A stretch of DNA of 64,000 nucleotides from Paralithodes platypus (GCA_032716605.1 CM064519.1:21068348-21132347), one strand, 5' to 3'; numbered from the stretch's first letter, positions 33,131-44,587 are shown. Notes: generated by a model from the letters alone, not told the origin. Program-made: numbers and translations.

Positions 33131-33485
33131 TAATAAGGAGTGTCTATGGCAATAATATGCACTCACGAGCGGACAATATGGCTAGGTCGAGAGGCGAAGA
33201 CTGAGTGACGCTGCCCCGCACGTGTTTTCGCGGGAGACTCACCGCTCGCCCTGCCGCCTAGCGGACAAATCTATCAAGCACCGGACCTTTGGTCCGGTCC
33301 GGACGGTTTGTCCGCCTACGGCCTGAGTCCGTTAAATCCGAAATCCGTTGTATCGAGGTCCGTTAAACCCAGGGTCGAGTGTATACCGGTATCTGATTAC
33401 AGTACTGTACTATGCTGAACATCTATACGCTGTGATGCATATTAATCATACTAGTAGTATTAATAATTTATCAATTTGTTTCTAG

Positions 33486-33587
33486 GTAAAAGATGAAGAG
33501 AGCCAGACAGAGGACATAGTGAAAAGTATACAAACAACGAGTGGCCTGGCTCTGAAGGCCCGGGAAACATACAGCCAAAGGTGTCAG
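33486..33587 (+). CDS. FCHO: FCHO-like F-BAR protein, internal exon (34 codons)
   Basis: A TTTGTTTCTAG acceptor precedes the exon and GTCAGT follows it. It reads in phase 0 as VKDEESQTEDIVKSIQTTSG, then LALKARETYSQRCQ. This fits the helix of FCHO-type F-BAR domains just before the ELE(K/R)LRR segment encoded by the next exon, 158 bases downstream. F-BAR proteins of the FCHO group bind curved plasma membrane and start clathrin-coated pits. Family membership is by eye and would be tested by protein search. No further exon of the gene is recognised in the window, so the introns on both sides are at least tens of kilobases or leave the window. Confidence 0.75.
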
Positions 33588-33745
33588 GTCAGTGGGAGCG
33601 GTTCACTTTATCTTAACCTATGACATAAAACAAAGACATGAGAGCGTTATTATTTGCATATGCAGTACCATTAATGAATGGGCCACTGGCAGTGTATAAT
33701 CAATCATAAATAAGTTTTACAATAATATATTTAATTCTTTTGCAG

Positions 33746-33901
33746 GATCTAGAGAAAGTAAGAAGGGATGGAGCATCACCAAAGGAACTGGAGAAAGCAG
33801 AAGCCAAGCTGAGAAAAGCTCACGATGATTACCGCACTCTGGTGGAAAAATATAATAATATTCGCGAAGAGTTTGAGAAGAGAATGACCACATCCTGTAG
33901 G
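33746..33901 (+). CDS. FCHO: FCHO-like F-BAR protein, next internal exon (52 codons)
   Basis: A TTAATTCTTTTGCAG acceptor and GTAAGA donor (33902) define 156 bases in phase 0: DLEKVRRDGASPKELEKAEA, then KLRKAHDDYRTLVEKYNNIR, then EEFEKRMTTSCR. The Lys/Glu heptad pattern is coiled-coil. The combination GASPKELEKAE..L..A...Y...VEKYN..R..FE.RM is the FCHO F-BAR signature as I know it. A longer open frame starting at an ATG at 33740 runs through the splice site and is not real. Another F-BAR family is possible but less likely. Selection on this exon contrasts with the broken ORFs around it. Confidence 0.8.
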
Positions 33902-33934
33902 GTAAGATTTTTAATACTACTTTTTGATAGTGTT

Positions 33935-34170
33935 ACTCTGCAGCGTGTGAACAAGTTCTGTTACTTAGATGATACAATGTCTGCCGAAGGTGGGGCCAAA
34001 GCTGACACTGTCACTAGAATTAGATGTGGCTGAGGAAAGTTCAGAAGCTGCTGACTCTTTCTTCTAACCACGATAGGACTCTCACTGCACCTGAAGGGAA
34101 AGGAGTATGCTTTGTGTATTAAAAGTGCATTGACGTATGCTTCAGAACCTTGGCCAAATAAAGTGGATAA
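33935..34170 (+). mobile_element. Decayed LINE reverse-transcriptase tail
   Basis: RVNKFCYLDDTMSAEGGAKA followed by a stop and further frames (KGKEYALCIKSALTYASEPW) resembles the C-terminal region of RTE-type LINE proteins, FxYLG..LS..GG. It is short, stop-containing and 34 bases past the FCHO splice donor, so it is intronic debris. From 34171 to 34587 nothing is recognised. Confidence 0.55.
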
Positions 34171-34587
34171 TATTAACTGAATTGAATGTAATGAAATTTG
34201 AACGTCGAGATGAATATGTGGAGTTAAACTGAAAGATGAAGTAGCTAGTGTAGAGCTTAAGAGGCAGTTAAGTATAAACCCCTCCCGAGTTGGTCATATT
34301 ATCCCCCCTGTCTGCCTCTCTGCGGGCATATTTAACGATGTTTTGGTCGCTCTAACTCGTGAAGAAAGAGGTTATCGAAACCATAAAGGTATGTGGTGAA
34401 AAGTACCTGCCACATATATCAAGCTACAATTCAGTGGTTCTCAGAGTCTCAGGTCGCAATCCTCCCCTTACGATTCCTTGTTTCCTCAATTCCTCCGCTA
34501 TTTTTCATTGCCATCTAAGATGAGTTCAGCCTCCTGATATATTCATATTTGTTTTCACCAACTCGCCAATGAATTTACAAATACTGT

Positions 34588-34660
34588 ACACTCGATACTC
34601 CATTTGGCGGACCTCAAATTGCCGGATTTCGGATTTCCCGGACATCTACCGCCCCTACCA
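34588..34660. mobile_element. Tigger-type end (CACTCGATAC), left bracket
   Basis: TA, then CACTCGATACTCCATTTGGC and GGACCTCAAATTGCCGG. The inverted partner GCCAAATGGAGGGTCGAGTG ends at about 44656, also next to TA. The two may be the ends of one interrupted element about 10 kb apart; see findings. Confidence 0.5.
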
Positions 34661-34675
34661 GATCTACTTTTAAAC

Positions 34676-35088
34676 CCATAATATGGTCATATTACAATCA
34701 TCATTACTACTGTTAACATCATCACTACTACTATAACCATCATCATTACTACTGTCACAAATATTACCATAATTTATTCTACTGTCACCATCATCACTAC
34801 TACTGCCATCATCACCATTACTATGAACTTCATCACCACAACTATCGTCATCATCACTACAAATTTCACCATCCTCACTACTACTCACCATCATCACTAA
34901 TACTCACACCATCGTCACTACCATCAACACTACTGTCATTATTATCACTACAACTATCATCATTACTTGTCACCATCATCACTACTATTATGACCATCAT
35001 TACTACTACTGTCACCATCATATCTACTACTGTCATCATCATCACTACTGTCATCATCATCACTACTGTCATCATCATCAATACAACT
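34676..35088. repeat. Imperfect trinucleotide microsatellite (CAT/CTA/CAC)n
   Basis: About 410 bases of ATCATCACTACTACTGTCAC-like units. A frame through it yields only D/S/N-rich or M/V/T-rich artefacts. The same pattern resumes at 38438-38525, so LINE C inserted into it. Confidence 0.93.
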
Positions 35089-35090
35089 AG

Positions 35091-38000
35091 GTAGGTAGTA
35101 GGGGTAGGCAGCCCCGCCCAGGGAAGTACTACCGCCAAGGTTTCGGGAGACTCAGGGAATAGCCTGAATTCCATTTTCTCTCCCAGGCCTTGGTAGCTGG
35201 ATACATATCTTTCTGCCTCACACATCAGGGGTATCAGGAAAACCCTCTTTATATAACATACACATCCAACTTCACGACATTGCCCTACATTGCTATCCTC
35301 TATCCATAAAACACTACTCTTCCCACTACATATCATACATGTAACACCATACACCTTACCCAATAAACATGGCAGTACAATTGTTAAGAGCAAACCTGGT
35401 GGTCCCTCGGATATCCACCCCCGGCAGGGTTGGGTCATTGACACAGGGCCCTCCCGGTCGTCATCATGCGACTGTGTCAAGAGCATTGCAACGTCCCAAA
35501 GCTGCTCGTCGGTGCAGCTTTTTCTTTAGCAATATAAGGGGACTTCACTCTAACATCAATTCTGTACACCAATTTCTTCAAGCAGAATCCCCTACTCTCC
35601 TTTTTTTGACAGAGACTCAAGTAACATCCACATCTGACACGTCTAGATTTAATTTTCCAGGTAATCAACTGCTCCAAAATTTCAGACCTAAAGGAGGTGT
35701 ATGTTGCTTCGCAAAATCTGAAATTGCCCTGGAGGAGGTTACTAGTTTCAATTGTCCCTATTTTGATTATTCTATATACAAATTAATTTCTGCTGGTAAA
35801 TTTAAATACATATGTTGCATCTACCGTTCCCCAAATACTCCTCCAGAGCAAAGTCTTTTTGATTCTCTGTCCTCACAACTCAGTGTCCTCAACTTAAATG
35901 CTTCTTCTGAAATCACTGTGTTGGGTGATTTTAATGTCCATAATGTTGAATGGCTCACTCATTCAGCCAGGACTGATGATGCTGGTCTTGAATGTGAGCT
36001 ATTTGCAGACTCATTTAATCTCACTCAACTAGTCAACCAACCCACCCGTGTACCAGATAATCCTAATCATAATTCCCACCTACTGGACTTATTTTTAACA
36101 ACCAATTCAGAAAATTATGATGTTACAGTGAGGTCCCCGCTTGGATCTTCTGATCACTGTCTGATACAGGCCACCTGTCTATCACCTACCACACCTTCCC
36201 ACTCTGAACCTGTTTTGGTGACTAAATGGCATTACGATAGGGCAGACTGGGAGGGTCTTCAAGGTTTCTTTATTGATATTCCCTTGACCTCTTTCTTTTC
36301 TAATGATGCACACTCCACCTTGAGCCACATGCAAGATTTTGTAAAAATTGGAATGGAAACTTTTATTCCTCATCAAAAGTACAGTAAAAGATCTAATTCA
36401 CCTAAATGGTTTGACCATAATTGTGCTAGAGTAACTGAACAAAAAGCAATAGCCTACAATGCATACACAAGATCAAAAACACATGAAGCCTTTAATTACT
36501 TTAGAAACATCAGAAATCATGCCAAAACTGTATTAAACCTAACTAAATCAAACTTTCTCCACAAGCAGGCAAATAAACTTCTAAATAATCCAAATGATAA
36601 CAAAATATTTTGGTCTACTCTTAACTCATTTAAATCCAACTTCACTACTGCTTCATCCATTCCACCATTAAAATCTCCGACTGGCAATCTTGTAAGTGAC
36701 CCACGAGGTAAAGCTAACCTTCTTGCGGATATTTCTCCACCAACTCAACCTTAGATGAAATAAATCAAGATGTCCCTGTACTTAATTTTAATTCGCCTGA
36801 AATTCCCTCACTTAAGATCCACACCAGACATGTCAAAACTATTTTGCAGAATCTCTCGGTAGATAAGGCTCCTGGTCCAGATGAAGTTCCTCCAATAGTA
36901 CTTAAGAATTGCTCCTTGGTGCTCGCTCCTGTATTGGCAAATTTTTTCCGTCTGTGTACTCATACCTCATGCTTCCCAGTACCCTGGAAAGAAGCAAACA
37001 TCCATCCAGTTCCTAAAAGAGGTGCCTCTTCAGATCCATCAAACTACAGACCAATAGCTATAACTTCCACTCTTGGTAAAGTCTTTGAAATTATATTAAA
37101 TAATCACATAATTAAGCATCTTGAGAATAATAAATTAATCAGTGATAGGCAATATGGTTTTAGACGATGTCGATCAACTGCAGACATGCTTTGCCTTCTT
37201 ACGCATCAAATCAACCAAGCTACAGACCAACATGGTGAAACACATACAATAGCACTGGATATATCAAAGGCATTTGATAGAGTCTGGCATCAATCCTTAT
37301 TGTCGAAGATGTCACACTACGGCCTTGCATCATTAGTTCCACTAATTTCTTCTTATCTTCATAACAGAAAAATATGTGTAATGGTAGATGGCCTTTATTC
37401 TCAATTTCACTCAATAAATGCTGGTGTTCCCCAGGGATCAGTTTTGGCCCCAATTCTGTTCCTCATTCATATCAATGATCTCATATCTACCACTCAATCC
37501 AATACATTCCTACGCAGATGACTCAACACTCCACAGTTCCTTCACATTTACCAATTCTTTCACCTAACCCGATCTTATAAATTCAAAAATAAACACTGCA
37601 ATTTCTCTGAACCAGGACCTTTCTAGAATTAATGAATGGGGACAAAAGAATCTAGTTTCCTTTAATGCACAGAAAACCAAGTACATTCAATTTTCTAACC
37701 GACAGAATCTCACTGACTCCCATATATTTTTTAATGATGTAAATATTCCCACTTCCCCTAGTATTGACATTCTCGGTGTAACATTAACTACTAACTTGAG
37801 CTGGACACATTATGTTAGAAGCATTGCTAAGAATGCCTCTAAAAAACTGGGACTCCTGTACAGAGTTCGAGAATTCTTCACTGACGAGCAGTTGGCCGTG
37901 ATATATAAAAGTCATGTGCGTTCTCAGATGGATTACTGTTCACCTCTGTGGGGTGGAAGTGGAGTGGTTGCATTGAGGCAGTTGGACAAAATTCAAAATA

Positions 38001-38437
38001 AAGCTATTAGATTAATCAATAACCCTGCAATCACACAGGACCTTCCTACATTATCCATACGAAGAAACGTTGCATCCCTTGCATTATTCTACAGATATTT
38101 TCACAGCAATTGTTCCGAGGAACTTGCTTCAATTGTGCCGCCTCTCCACATCTTTCCCCGTAGAACTAGGGCAGCTGAGAGCGCCCATGAATTTACACTT
38201 TCTCCTCCACAATGCAGAACTTCTGCTTATCAGAATTCATTTATCCCCAGAGCTACTACTCTTTGGAATTCACTTCCCTCGAATTGCTTTCCACAAACTT
38301 ACAATCTACAAATGTTTAAATCCAGTTGTTACAAACATTTTATGAATGGAGGATGCCTTTAGGCACATGGACCTTTTTGTTTTATCTGTGTTTTTCCTTC
38401 CTCCGTTCATTGTCTCTTAAAAAAAAAAAAAAAAAAA
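35091..38437 (+). mobile_element. LINE C with poly(A) tail, inserted in the microsatellite
   Basis: This plus-strand non-LTR retrotransposon starts near 35091 (AGGTAGGTAGTAGGGGTAGG) and ends in A18 at about 38420-38437. Microsatellite of the same type lies on both sides. It carries an endonuclease and RT, with no ORF1 seen, so it may be 5'-truncated. A poly(A) tail rather than a short repeated tail suggests the Jockey side of the group. Classification is by eye. Confidence 0.85.
35369..38362 (+). pseudogene. LINE C endonuclease and reverse transcriptase
   Basis: The endonuclease (from about 35523) reads FFFSNIRGLHSNINSVHQFL, then FLTETQVTS, ITVLGDFNVHNVEW and LGSSDHCLIQA. A frame break at about 36754 is followed by the RT frame 36844-37521: [56 protein letters not shown]. 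The catalytic SYADDST lies just past the stop in another frame near 37510. The C-terminal frame 37796-38362 has QMDYCSPLWGGSG and NSLPSNCFPQTYN. At least three breaks make it non-functional as assembled. Confidence 0.9.
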
Positions 38438-38525
38438 CTACAACCATCATCACTACAATTATCACCATTATCACTACTATCACCATAAATCCAAATATTA
38501 CTACCATCACTTCTAATGCCAACTA
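38438..38525. repeat. Remainder of the trinucleotide microsatellite
   Basis: ACAACCATCATCACTACAATT and related units continue the tract at 34676-35088 on the far side of LINE C. Confidence 0.85.
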
Positions 38526-38559
38526 AACTAACTTAACCTAGCAAATGCATAGCGAGATG

Positions 38560-38870
38560 TTTTCGCTCCCAGAACGAATGCGTTCTTAGTTCACTAAGAA
38601 CGCCATCATTGCTGGGGGGGGGGGGGGAACCATATTTTGGACCTAAAATCATAACTATTGCATAAATTCAAAAAATATTTTTTGACTGACTTTTGCATTC
38701 ACGCAACAAATGTTCGTGTGAAATTTGGAGAAAATCCGTCCAACGGTCTAGGAGGAGTTCCGAGACAGACGGACGACGACGACGACGACGACGACGACGG
38801 ATTTTTTTTTCGTGTGGTACCCACTATACGGGGGGGGGGGTACCAAACTCTGCTTACGCAGAGTTGATTA
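38560..38870. repeat. Short repeat with (GAC)n and G runs
   Basis: It contains G12 near 38616, GAAATTTGGAGAAAATCCGT, a (GAC)9-type tract near 38770-38797, T9 and a second G run near 38830. It ends in a small hairpin, CTCTGCTTACGCAGAG. It has the look of a MITE carrying microsatellite, but I could not define matched ends. Confidence 0.5.
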
Positions 38871-38879
38871 AGAGTAGAT

Positions 38880-40558
38880 GCTAGGACGTATGAAAATGTA
38901 TCGGACATGTGCGAAGTAATGAATAACAAATTGGGGTCGGTTTTTACTAGAGAGGAAAGTTTTGACGAACCACAGGCGGGAGTACTGGAGAGTGGTCTTA
39001 GCAAGATTGAAATAACTAGAGATGAGCTGTTATCTGCGATGAGAGGACTTGAAGTAAGGAAATCTATGGGACTGAATGAAGTGTCTGCCTGGGTTTTAAA
39101 GGAGTGTGCAGAACAATTAGTGGAGCCACTGAGGGACATAATTCAAGCTTCCTTAGATAAAGGACAGGTTCCTGTTGAATGGAAAAGAGCTAATATCATT
39201 CCGATATACAAGAATGGAAACCCTGAGGACCCTCTAAACTATAGACCAGTTTCACTTACTAGTATTGTATGCAAGATTTGTGAAAAGCTAATTAGGAAGA
39301 GATGGATGAAAATGTTGGAGAGAAAGAAGATAATAACGCCAAAGCAATTTGGATTCAGAGAAGGGACATCTTGTGTTACCAGTCTGTTATGTTACTACAG
39401 TAGGGTGATAGATGTACTGCAAGAAAGAGGCGGATGGGTGGACTGCGTCTACTTAGACCTTTCCAAAGCATTCGATAAGGTACAACATAAGAAATTGCTA
39501 TCTAAGCTTGAGACGATAGGATGTGTCAGGGGGAGTTTGCTGAAATGGATGGAGAGCTATTTAACAGATAGAGAAATGAGGACCAACATTAGAGGAACTT
39601 ACTCATCGTGGCGGAAAGTTGAGAGTGGTGTGCCACAGGGATCTGTGTTGGCGCCTCTTATGTTCCTTATGTACGTGAATGACCTGCCGATAGGCATAAA
39701 CTCCTACATGTCAATGTTTGCAGATGACGTAAAAATTATGAGACAAATAACAAATAAAAGTAGTTGTGAGGAGCTGCAAGGGGATTTAGATAAAATATAC
39801 GAATGGAGCACCAAGTGGAAAATGAAATTTAATATAAGTAAATGTCATGTGTTAAATATGGGAAGAAGTGTGAATAGACCAAATTGGGAGTACAGGATGG
39901 GGGATAATATAATTAGCAAGGCCGAAAAAGAAAAGGATTTAGGGTTGATTATACAAGATAGCTTGTCGCCAGAGAAACATATTAACAAGCTCTTTAGCGG
40001 AATGTATGCAATGGCCGGGAATATGAAAGTTGCTCTGAACTACTTGGATGAGAACATGTTAGCAAAAATTATAAAAAGTATGATTAGACCCAAGATTGGA
40101 GTATGCAGCAGTGGTGTGGTCCCCGCATCTTAAGACGCATATTCACAAGTTAGAAAGAATCCAGAGAGCAGTTACTAGATTGGTTCCAAGTCTCAGAGAA
40201 CTGCCATATGAAGGGAGGCTAGAAAAATTAAATCTACCGAGTCTAAAAGAGAGGAGAGAGAGGGGAGACATGATAATGATTTACAAATGCACCCGAGGGC
40301 TGGAGAGGGAGGATATATTAATTATGGATACAGGAATAACTACTAGAGGCCACAGCTACAAAGTAAAAAGACCTACCTGCAAGAACAATATCAGGAAGTT
40401 TAGCTTCCCCTATAGATGTATTGACAAATGGAATAGGCTGGAGGAGGAGGTGGTGGGGGCAAGGAACATCCATATTTTCAAGAAAAAATTGGATGAAAGT
40501 AGACTGAGAGACGGGACAATACGAGCTTAGCTCAACTCCTGTAAACTACAATTAGGTA
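38880..40558 (+). mobile_element. LINE D copy 1, 5'-truncated CR1-like LINE
   Basis: It begins inside the RT gene and ends CTCAACTCCTGTAAACTACA, the tail shared with copy 2. Coding frames 38907-40133 and 40096-40530 carry [68 protein letters not shown] and a catalytic FADD (MSMFADDVKIM). A single frame change near 40110 separates the C-terminal part, LERIQRAVTRLVPSL. F in place of Y before ADD is shared with copy 2 and is a family trait. Confidence 0.9.

Positions 40559-40622
<64 letters not shown>
40559..40622. repeat. (AC)n microsatellite, ~32 repeats
   Basis: Uninterrupted AC from 40559 to about 40622, between the tail of LINE D copy 1 and the truncated start of copy 2. It may have grown from the ACAC at the end of the LINE tail. 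Confidence 0.97.
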
Positions 40623-40624
<2 letters not shown>

Positions 40625-41640
40625 GACAGATGAGGACTACTATCAGAGATAAATTTTCTACGTGGAAAGATGTCACAAGTGGAGTTCCGCAGGGAGCGGT
40701 GCTGGCTCCCATAATGTTTCTAATATACATTAACGAAATGCCAAAGGATATAAATGCATATATGAATATGTTTGCAGATGATGCCAAGATCATGAAGCGT
40801 ATAGAAGATGAAAACAGTGGTAGGGAATTACAGAGGGATTTGGATAGGATAGATCAATGGAGCAAGAAGTGGAAAATGGAATTTAACACAAATAAATGTC
40901 ATGTAGTGGAAATGGGAGTAAGTAAAAGAAGGCCTCATACGGAATATAAGTTAGGAGAAAACACTATTAACCCATCAGAGAAAGAAAAGGACTTAGGGAT
41001 AACTGTTAGGAGTGATCTTTCACCTGAGAATCATATTAATAAGATAGTGGGAGAAACATATGGACTGCTAAACAGAATAAAAATAGCCTTTAACTATATA
41101 AACGAGGAGATGCTGGAGAAAATAATAAAAACATTGGTGAGACCAAGACTGGAGTATGCGGCAGTGGTGTGGGCACCACATCTAAAAAAGCATATAAAGA
41201 AGCTGGAGAAGGTTCAGAGAGCTGCAACTAGGATGATACCAGAACTGAGAGAATTACCATATGAGGAGAGATTAAAGAAATTAGATTTACCATCTCTAAT
41301 GGATAGGAGGGAGAGAGGCGATATGATTATGATGTACAAATGTGTGAGAGGACTCGAAAAGGTGGACAAGAAAGGTTATATTGTGAAAGATAATGGTAGA
41401 ACTAGGGGGCATAGATATAAACTAATGAAAGGAAGATGTAAAGGAGATGTGAGAAAGTATAGTTTCCCTTACAGAAGTATAAGTAAGTGGAATCAGTTGG
41501 AAGAGGAAGTGGTGTGTGCCAAAAACATTCATATTTTTAAGGCAAAGTTAGATAATTGTAACTCAGGAAGCGGGACAATACGAGCCTAAAAAGCTCAACT
41601 CCTGTATACTACAAATAGGTAAATACAAATAGGTAAATAC
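40623..41640 (+). mobile_element. LINE D copy 2, RT C-terminal half with an open frame
   Basis: An open frame of 319 codons (40630-41589) covers only the last part of RT: VTSGVPQGAVLAPIMFLIYI, the FADD motif in NMFADDAKIMK, the palm and thumb, then LEYAAVVWAPHLKKHIKKLE and LDLPSLMDRRERGDMI. It lacks the endonuclease and the first RT motifs, so it cannot act alone. The tail repeats CAAATAGGTAAATA three times, a CR1-like repeated 3' end. It starts at nearly the same point of the protein as copy 3. Confidence 0.88.
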
Positions 41641-42258
41641 AGTAATAAACAGTATTAAAAGGAAAGTTCTCCTCGTGGAAAAGGGTAAAAAGCGGAGTGC
41701 CTCATGGATCGGTGTTGGCTCCAATCATGTTTTTGGTTTTCATCAACGACCTTCAAATGGGAATAGGCTCATATATATCTATGTTTTCTGATGATGCAAA
41801 ATTAATGAAGCATATTACAAGTAGGAGTAGTTGTGAAGAATTACACAGAGACCTAGATAAATTATATGAGTGGAGTCAAACTTGGAAAATGGAATTCAAC
41901 ACGAGTAAGTGTCAGGTTCTTGAGATGGGAAAAAGTAAATATAGACCTTCTTGGGGATATAAAATAGGAGATGAAATAATTAGTAAAGCTGGGAAAGCAA
42001 AAGACCTAGGGGTAGTTATGGCAGACAGCTTGTCACCTGAACAGCATATAAATAAAATAACTGGTGAAACCTATGCAGTGTTGACTAACATGAAAATAGC
42101 CCTGAATTATTTAGATGAAGAGATGTTAGTAAAAATAATAGGGACAATAATACGACCAAGACTGGAGTATGCAGCAGTGGTGTGGTCTCCACACCTTATA
42201 AAACATAATAAAAACTGGAAAGAGTTCAGAGAGTTGCCACTAAGATGATAGCTAGCCT
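41641..42258 (+). mobile_element. LINE D copy 3, truncated at both ends
   Basis: The frame 41697-42248 reads MPHGSVLAPIMFLVFINDLQ, then SMFSDDAKLMKHI, so the catalytic FADD has become FSDD, and PHGSV replaces PQGSV. It breaks off after RELPLR at 42258, where the minus-strand copy 4 begins. It is dead. Confidence 0.88.
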
Positions 42259-43015
42259 TAGAGACCTGCAATTTGTTCCACCCACTAATCGAGTTGGTAG
42301 GAAATCTTTTACTTTTCAGATCAGATTTACTATTAGGTACTTTCAGTTTGTAGCTGTGACCTCTTGTTCTCTCAACTCCATCCCTCTCTATGAAGTTTTC
42401 TTGGTCGATTTTGTCAATACCTCTAACACATTTGTACAGTATATCTGAATTTGCTGTCCTCATTTCCTTCTCTGTTCCAGTGTAGGTAGATTCAATCTCT
42501 CGAGCCTCTCTTGGTACTCCAAATTTTCCAAACCTGGGATCATCCTCCTAGCTGCTCTCTGTACCCTCTCAATTTTGTGGATATGTTTCTTCATGTGAGG
42601 GGACCACACTACAGATGCATATTCCATCCTGGGTCTTATTATTGCCGTTATTATTTGTTTCATGGTGTTTTCATTAAGATAATTAAAAGACATCCTGATA
42701 TTTGCCAATAGTGCTAGTGATTCTCTCACTATCTTATTTACGTGGCTTTCCGGAGACATGTTATCCTTAAATTCTATCCCCAAGTCTTTTTCTTTTCCTG
42801 CTTTGGGAATCACTTCGTTTCCTAGTTTATAATCTTTTCTAGGTCTACTTGCTTTTACCCATTTCTAGAGTCTTACATTTCCCTGCATTGAACTCCATAT
42901 TCCATTTGATGCTCCATTCATGGATCTTTTGCAAATCTGCTTGGAGTTCAAGGCAATCCTCCTGGGTTCTGATCGTTTTAAGCAGCTTAGCATCGTCCGC
43001 AAACATGCTCATGTA
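42259..43015 (-). mobile_element. LINE D copy 4, minus strand, truncated
   Basis: Frames 42813-42460 and 42463 to about 42270 give AGKEKDLGIEFKDNMSPESH, IIRPRMEYASVVWSPHMKKH, then ILYKCVRGIDKIDQENFIER. From 42814 to 43015 translated frames continue upstream into the motif region. It diverges from copies 1-3 and lies tail to tail with copy 3. The truncated start at 43015 is followed by a short (TG)n. Confidence 0.85.
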
Positions 43016-43254
43016 GCTTGTGTGTGTGTGTGTCGTTCGTCAGAGACCAGTAAAGTGTAAACAAAGCATTACACAAGAGATATGAATCGGTTTGGTCAAG
43101 ATTACTCGGTTATACGTTTATTAAATATACCTGGAATATTCTCGCTATCAAAGCAGCTCAGCTGAGGTTTTGTGAGTATCTATAGCCTAGGCCTAGGCCT
43201 ATTAATAGATTTCCGGCCCCCTTATATGAATACTATACCCAGCAACAGACTTTT

Positions 43255-43317
43255 TCATGCAACAGACAAGTGACGGTCCCATATACTGTAGTCCGTTGAA
43301 CCGAGGGTCGAGCGTAG
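43255..43317. mobile_element. Solo Tigger end (CACTCGACCC family)
   Basis: GTCCGTTGAACCGAGGGTCG ends near 43311 and, with CAGACAAGTGACGGTCCCATA before it, matches the inverted left end of the Tigger at 18145. I cannot find its opposite end nearby. From 43016 to 43254 nothing else is recognised. Confidence 0.65.
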
Positions 43318-43377
43318 TAGTTTATATGGAACAATAAGTATGGAACAACACTCATCCCTTCATTGAAAATCGGTCCA

Positions 43378-43500
43378 TTCAATCTCCTCCACCTCACTCC
43401 CCTTCTCCATCTCACTGTCCTTCTCCACCTCACTGTCCTCCTCCACCTCACTGTCCTCCACCTCACTCTCCTTCACCACCTCACTCCCTTTCTCCTTCTC
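43378..43500. repeat. ~15-bp minisatellite (CTCCACCTCACTGTC)n
   Basis: About eight units vary between CTCCACCTCACTGTC and CTTCTCCATCTCACTGTC. On the minus strand the frame repeats SEVEKD-like words and opens at an ATG near 43599, so it could be the acidic tail or head of a decayed transposase. No other protein feature is visible. Confidence 0.75.
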
Positions 43501-43639
43501 AAGTGATATCGAGGTCACCTTACGCTTTGGGAGGCATGATAAACGGGAATATATACGGAGGAGATGTGTAACACAACAACAGCTAAATCGTACTGACACG
43601 TCTTGTCCAAGCGCGTGACTCAGTTCAGAGCGTAGCCTT

Positions 43640-43982
43640 TATACCGGCGCTCCGGGTCCCGGAATCAAACTGACGGATCCCCGTTTTGATGGATATTCAC
43701 CCATATGTTCCGGGGACGGGAGCGCGTCATCCGACACTTTCGAGACTGTCGGACACATCTCGGGAACATACGAGATATCAGACCACGTACATTGGACGGT
43801 TATGACGGACATTTGCCCTTATTTTTCCGAAAACTGAGAGAATCTTCCGACACTGTTAGAGACTGTCGAAACAATTAAGGAAATGTCCGGCAACCGGAAG
43901 TACGGATCCGGGAGGCCGTTGCCGGTCCGGCAAGTACGAGTTTCTGACATTTAGAGGTCCGACGTAGCGAGGGTTTACTGTA
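43640..43982. mobile_element. Solo end of the CAGTAAACCCTCG element
   Basis: ACGTAGCGAGGGTTTACTGTA at 43962-43982 matches the right end at 6547. The preceding GC-rich words (GTCCGG, CCGGAAGTACGGATCC) resemble the left end region at 480-620. The partner end is not seen. The left limit is only approximate. Confidence 0.55.
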
Positions 43983-44587
43983 AATAGATTTGATTGTAAG
44001 CTAATGTTTATTTAATTTGTTAATTTATTTATTTATGTACAACAGGATGCACATGCATATTCATTAATCATCTGATATTGGCATTCTATGATTCTTGTAG
44101 CCTAAGTTTTGGAAAGCTGTGTCTAAGCAGTAAGCTACAACTACAGCATATTATAGTTTTAGCTATGTTTATAGCTGTGTTTATTTAAGGGTTTTAGAGG
44201 GAAAAAATCAAACCAATACTAAATTAATTATATAGAAGTTAGCTGTTAACTGTTATCGTTAGCTTCCACTAATTTCTTTAGTAATTTAGCGCTTCAGCGT
44301 TATCGTAGCTAGCGTTCTAAGTTAGCTGATTAGCGGTTATCTCAGCTAACATTTTGGTTAGCTGTGCCCACCACTGGTACCGGTACACTGATTATTCATT
44401 TGAACTTATAACTTGTTTTATATAAGTTTATTATGAAATATTATGAAGAATTAAGGTAAGTATACATAACCTACTGTTATGTATATAAGATATCCTGTAG
44501 GCTATACTGTAATAGAGGACGTTCCTGCATAAAGTCCCAGATATTGGCAGACGTTACCGCATTTTAGGGACTATTAGGGTTCCCGGA
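43983..44587. other. Unassigned AT-rich stretch
   Basis: It contains repeated TTAGCT/GCTAA words (44220-44370), possibly an old local duplication. No gene or element is recognised. Confidence 0.4.

Larger units (their letters stand above)
18145..33381 (-). mobile_element. Tigger transposon (CACTCGACCC ends), split by DIRS-A and a MITE
   Basis: TA at 18143-18144 and 33382-33383 flanks the ends CACTCGACCCTCAGTTTAAC and, inverted, CACTCGACCCTGGGTTTAAC. The transposase is on the minus strand in two parts: N-terminus 31910-32163, remainder 20296-18715. DIRS-A (20297-31909) lies between. A CAGTAAAC-type MITE sits just upstream of the start codon, and a SINE-like insertion is in the 3' untranslated part (18273-18570). 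The same terminal family recurs near 43317. The 15-kb span is mostly later insertions; without them the element would be about 2.4 kb, a normal Tigger size. Confidence 0.85.

Noticed and set aside
33740..34033. Single 97-codon ORF starting at an ATG at 33740
   Set aside because: The ATG lies in the polypyrimidine/acceptor region and the frame crosses a strong GTAAGA donor. The two-exon spliced model explains the sequence better.
34670..35486. Minus-strand frames rich in Asp/Ser or Met/Val/Thr
   Set aside because: They are microsatellite translation plus antisense of the LINE C start.
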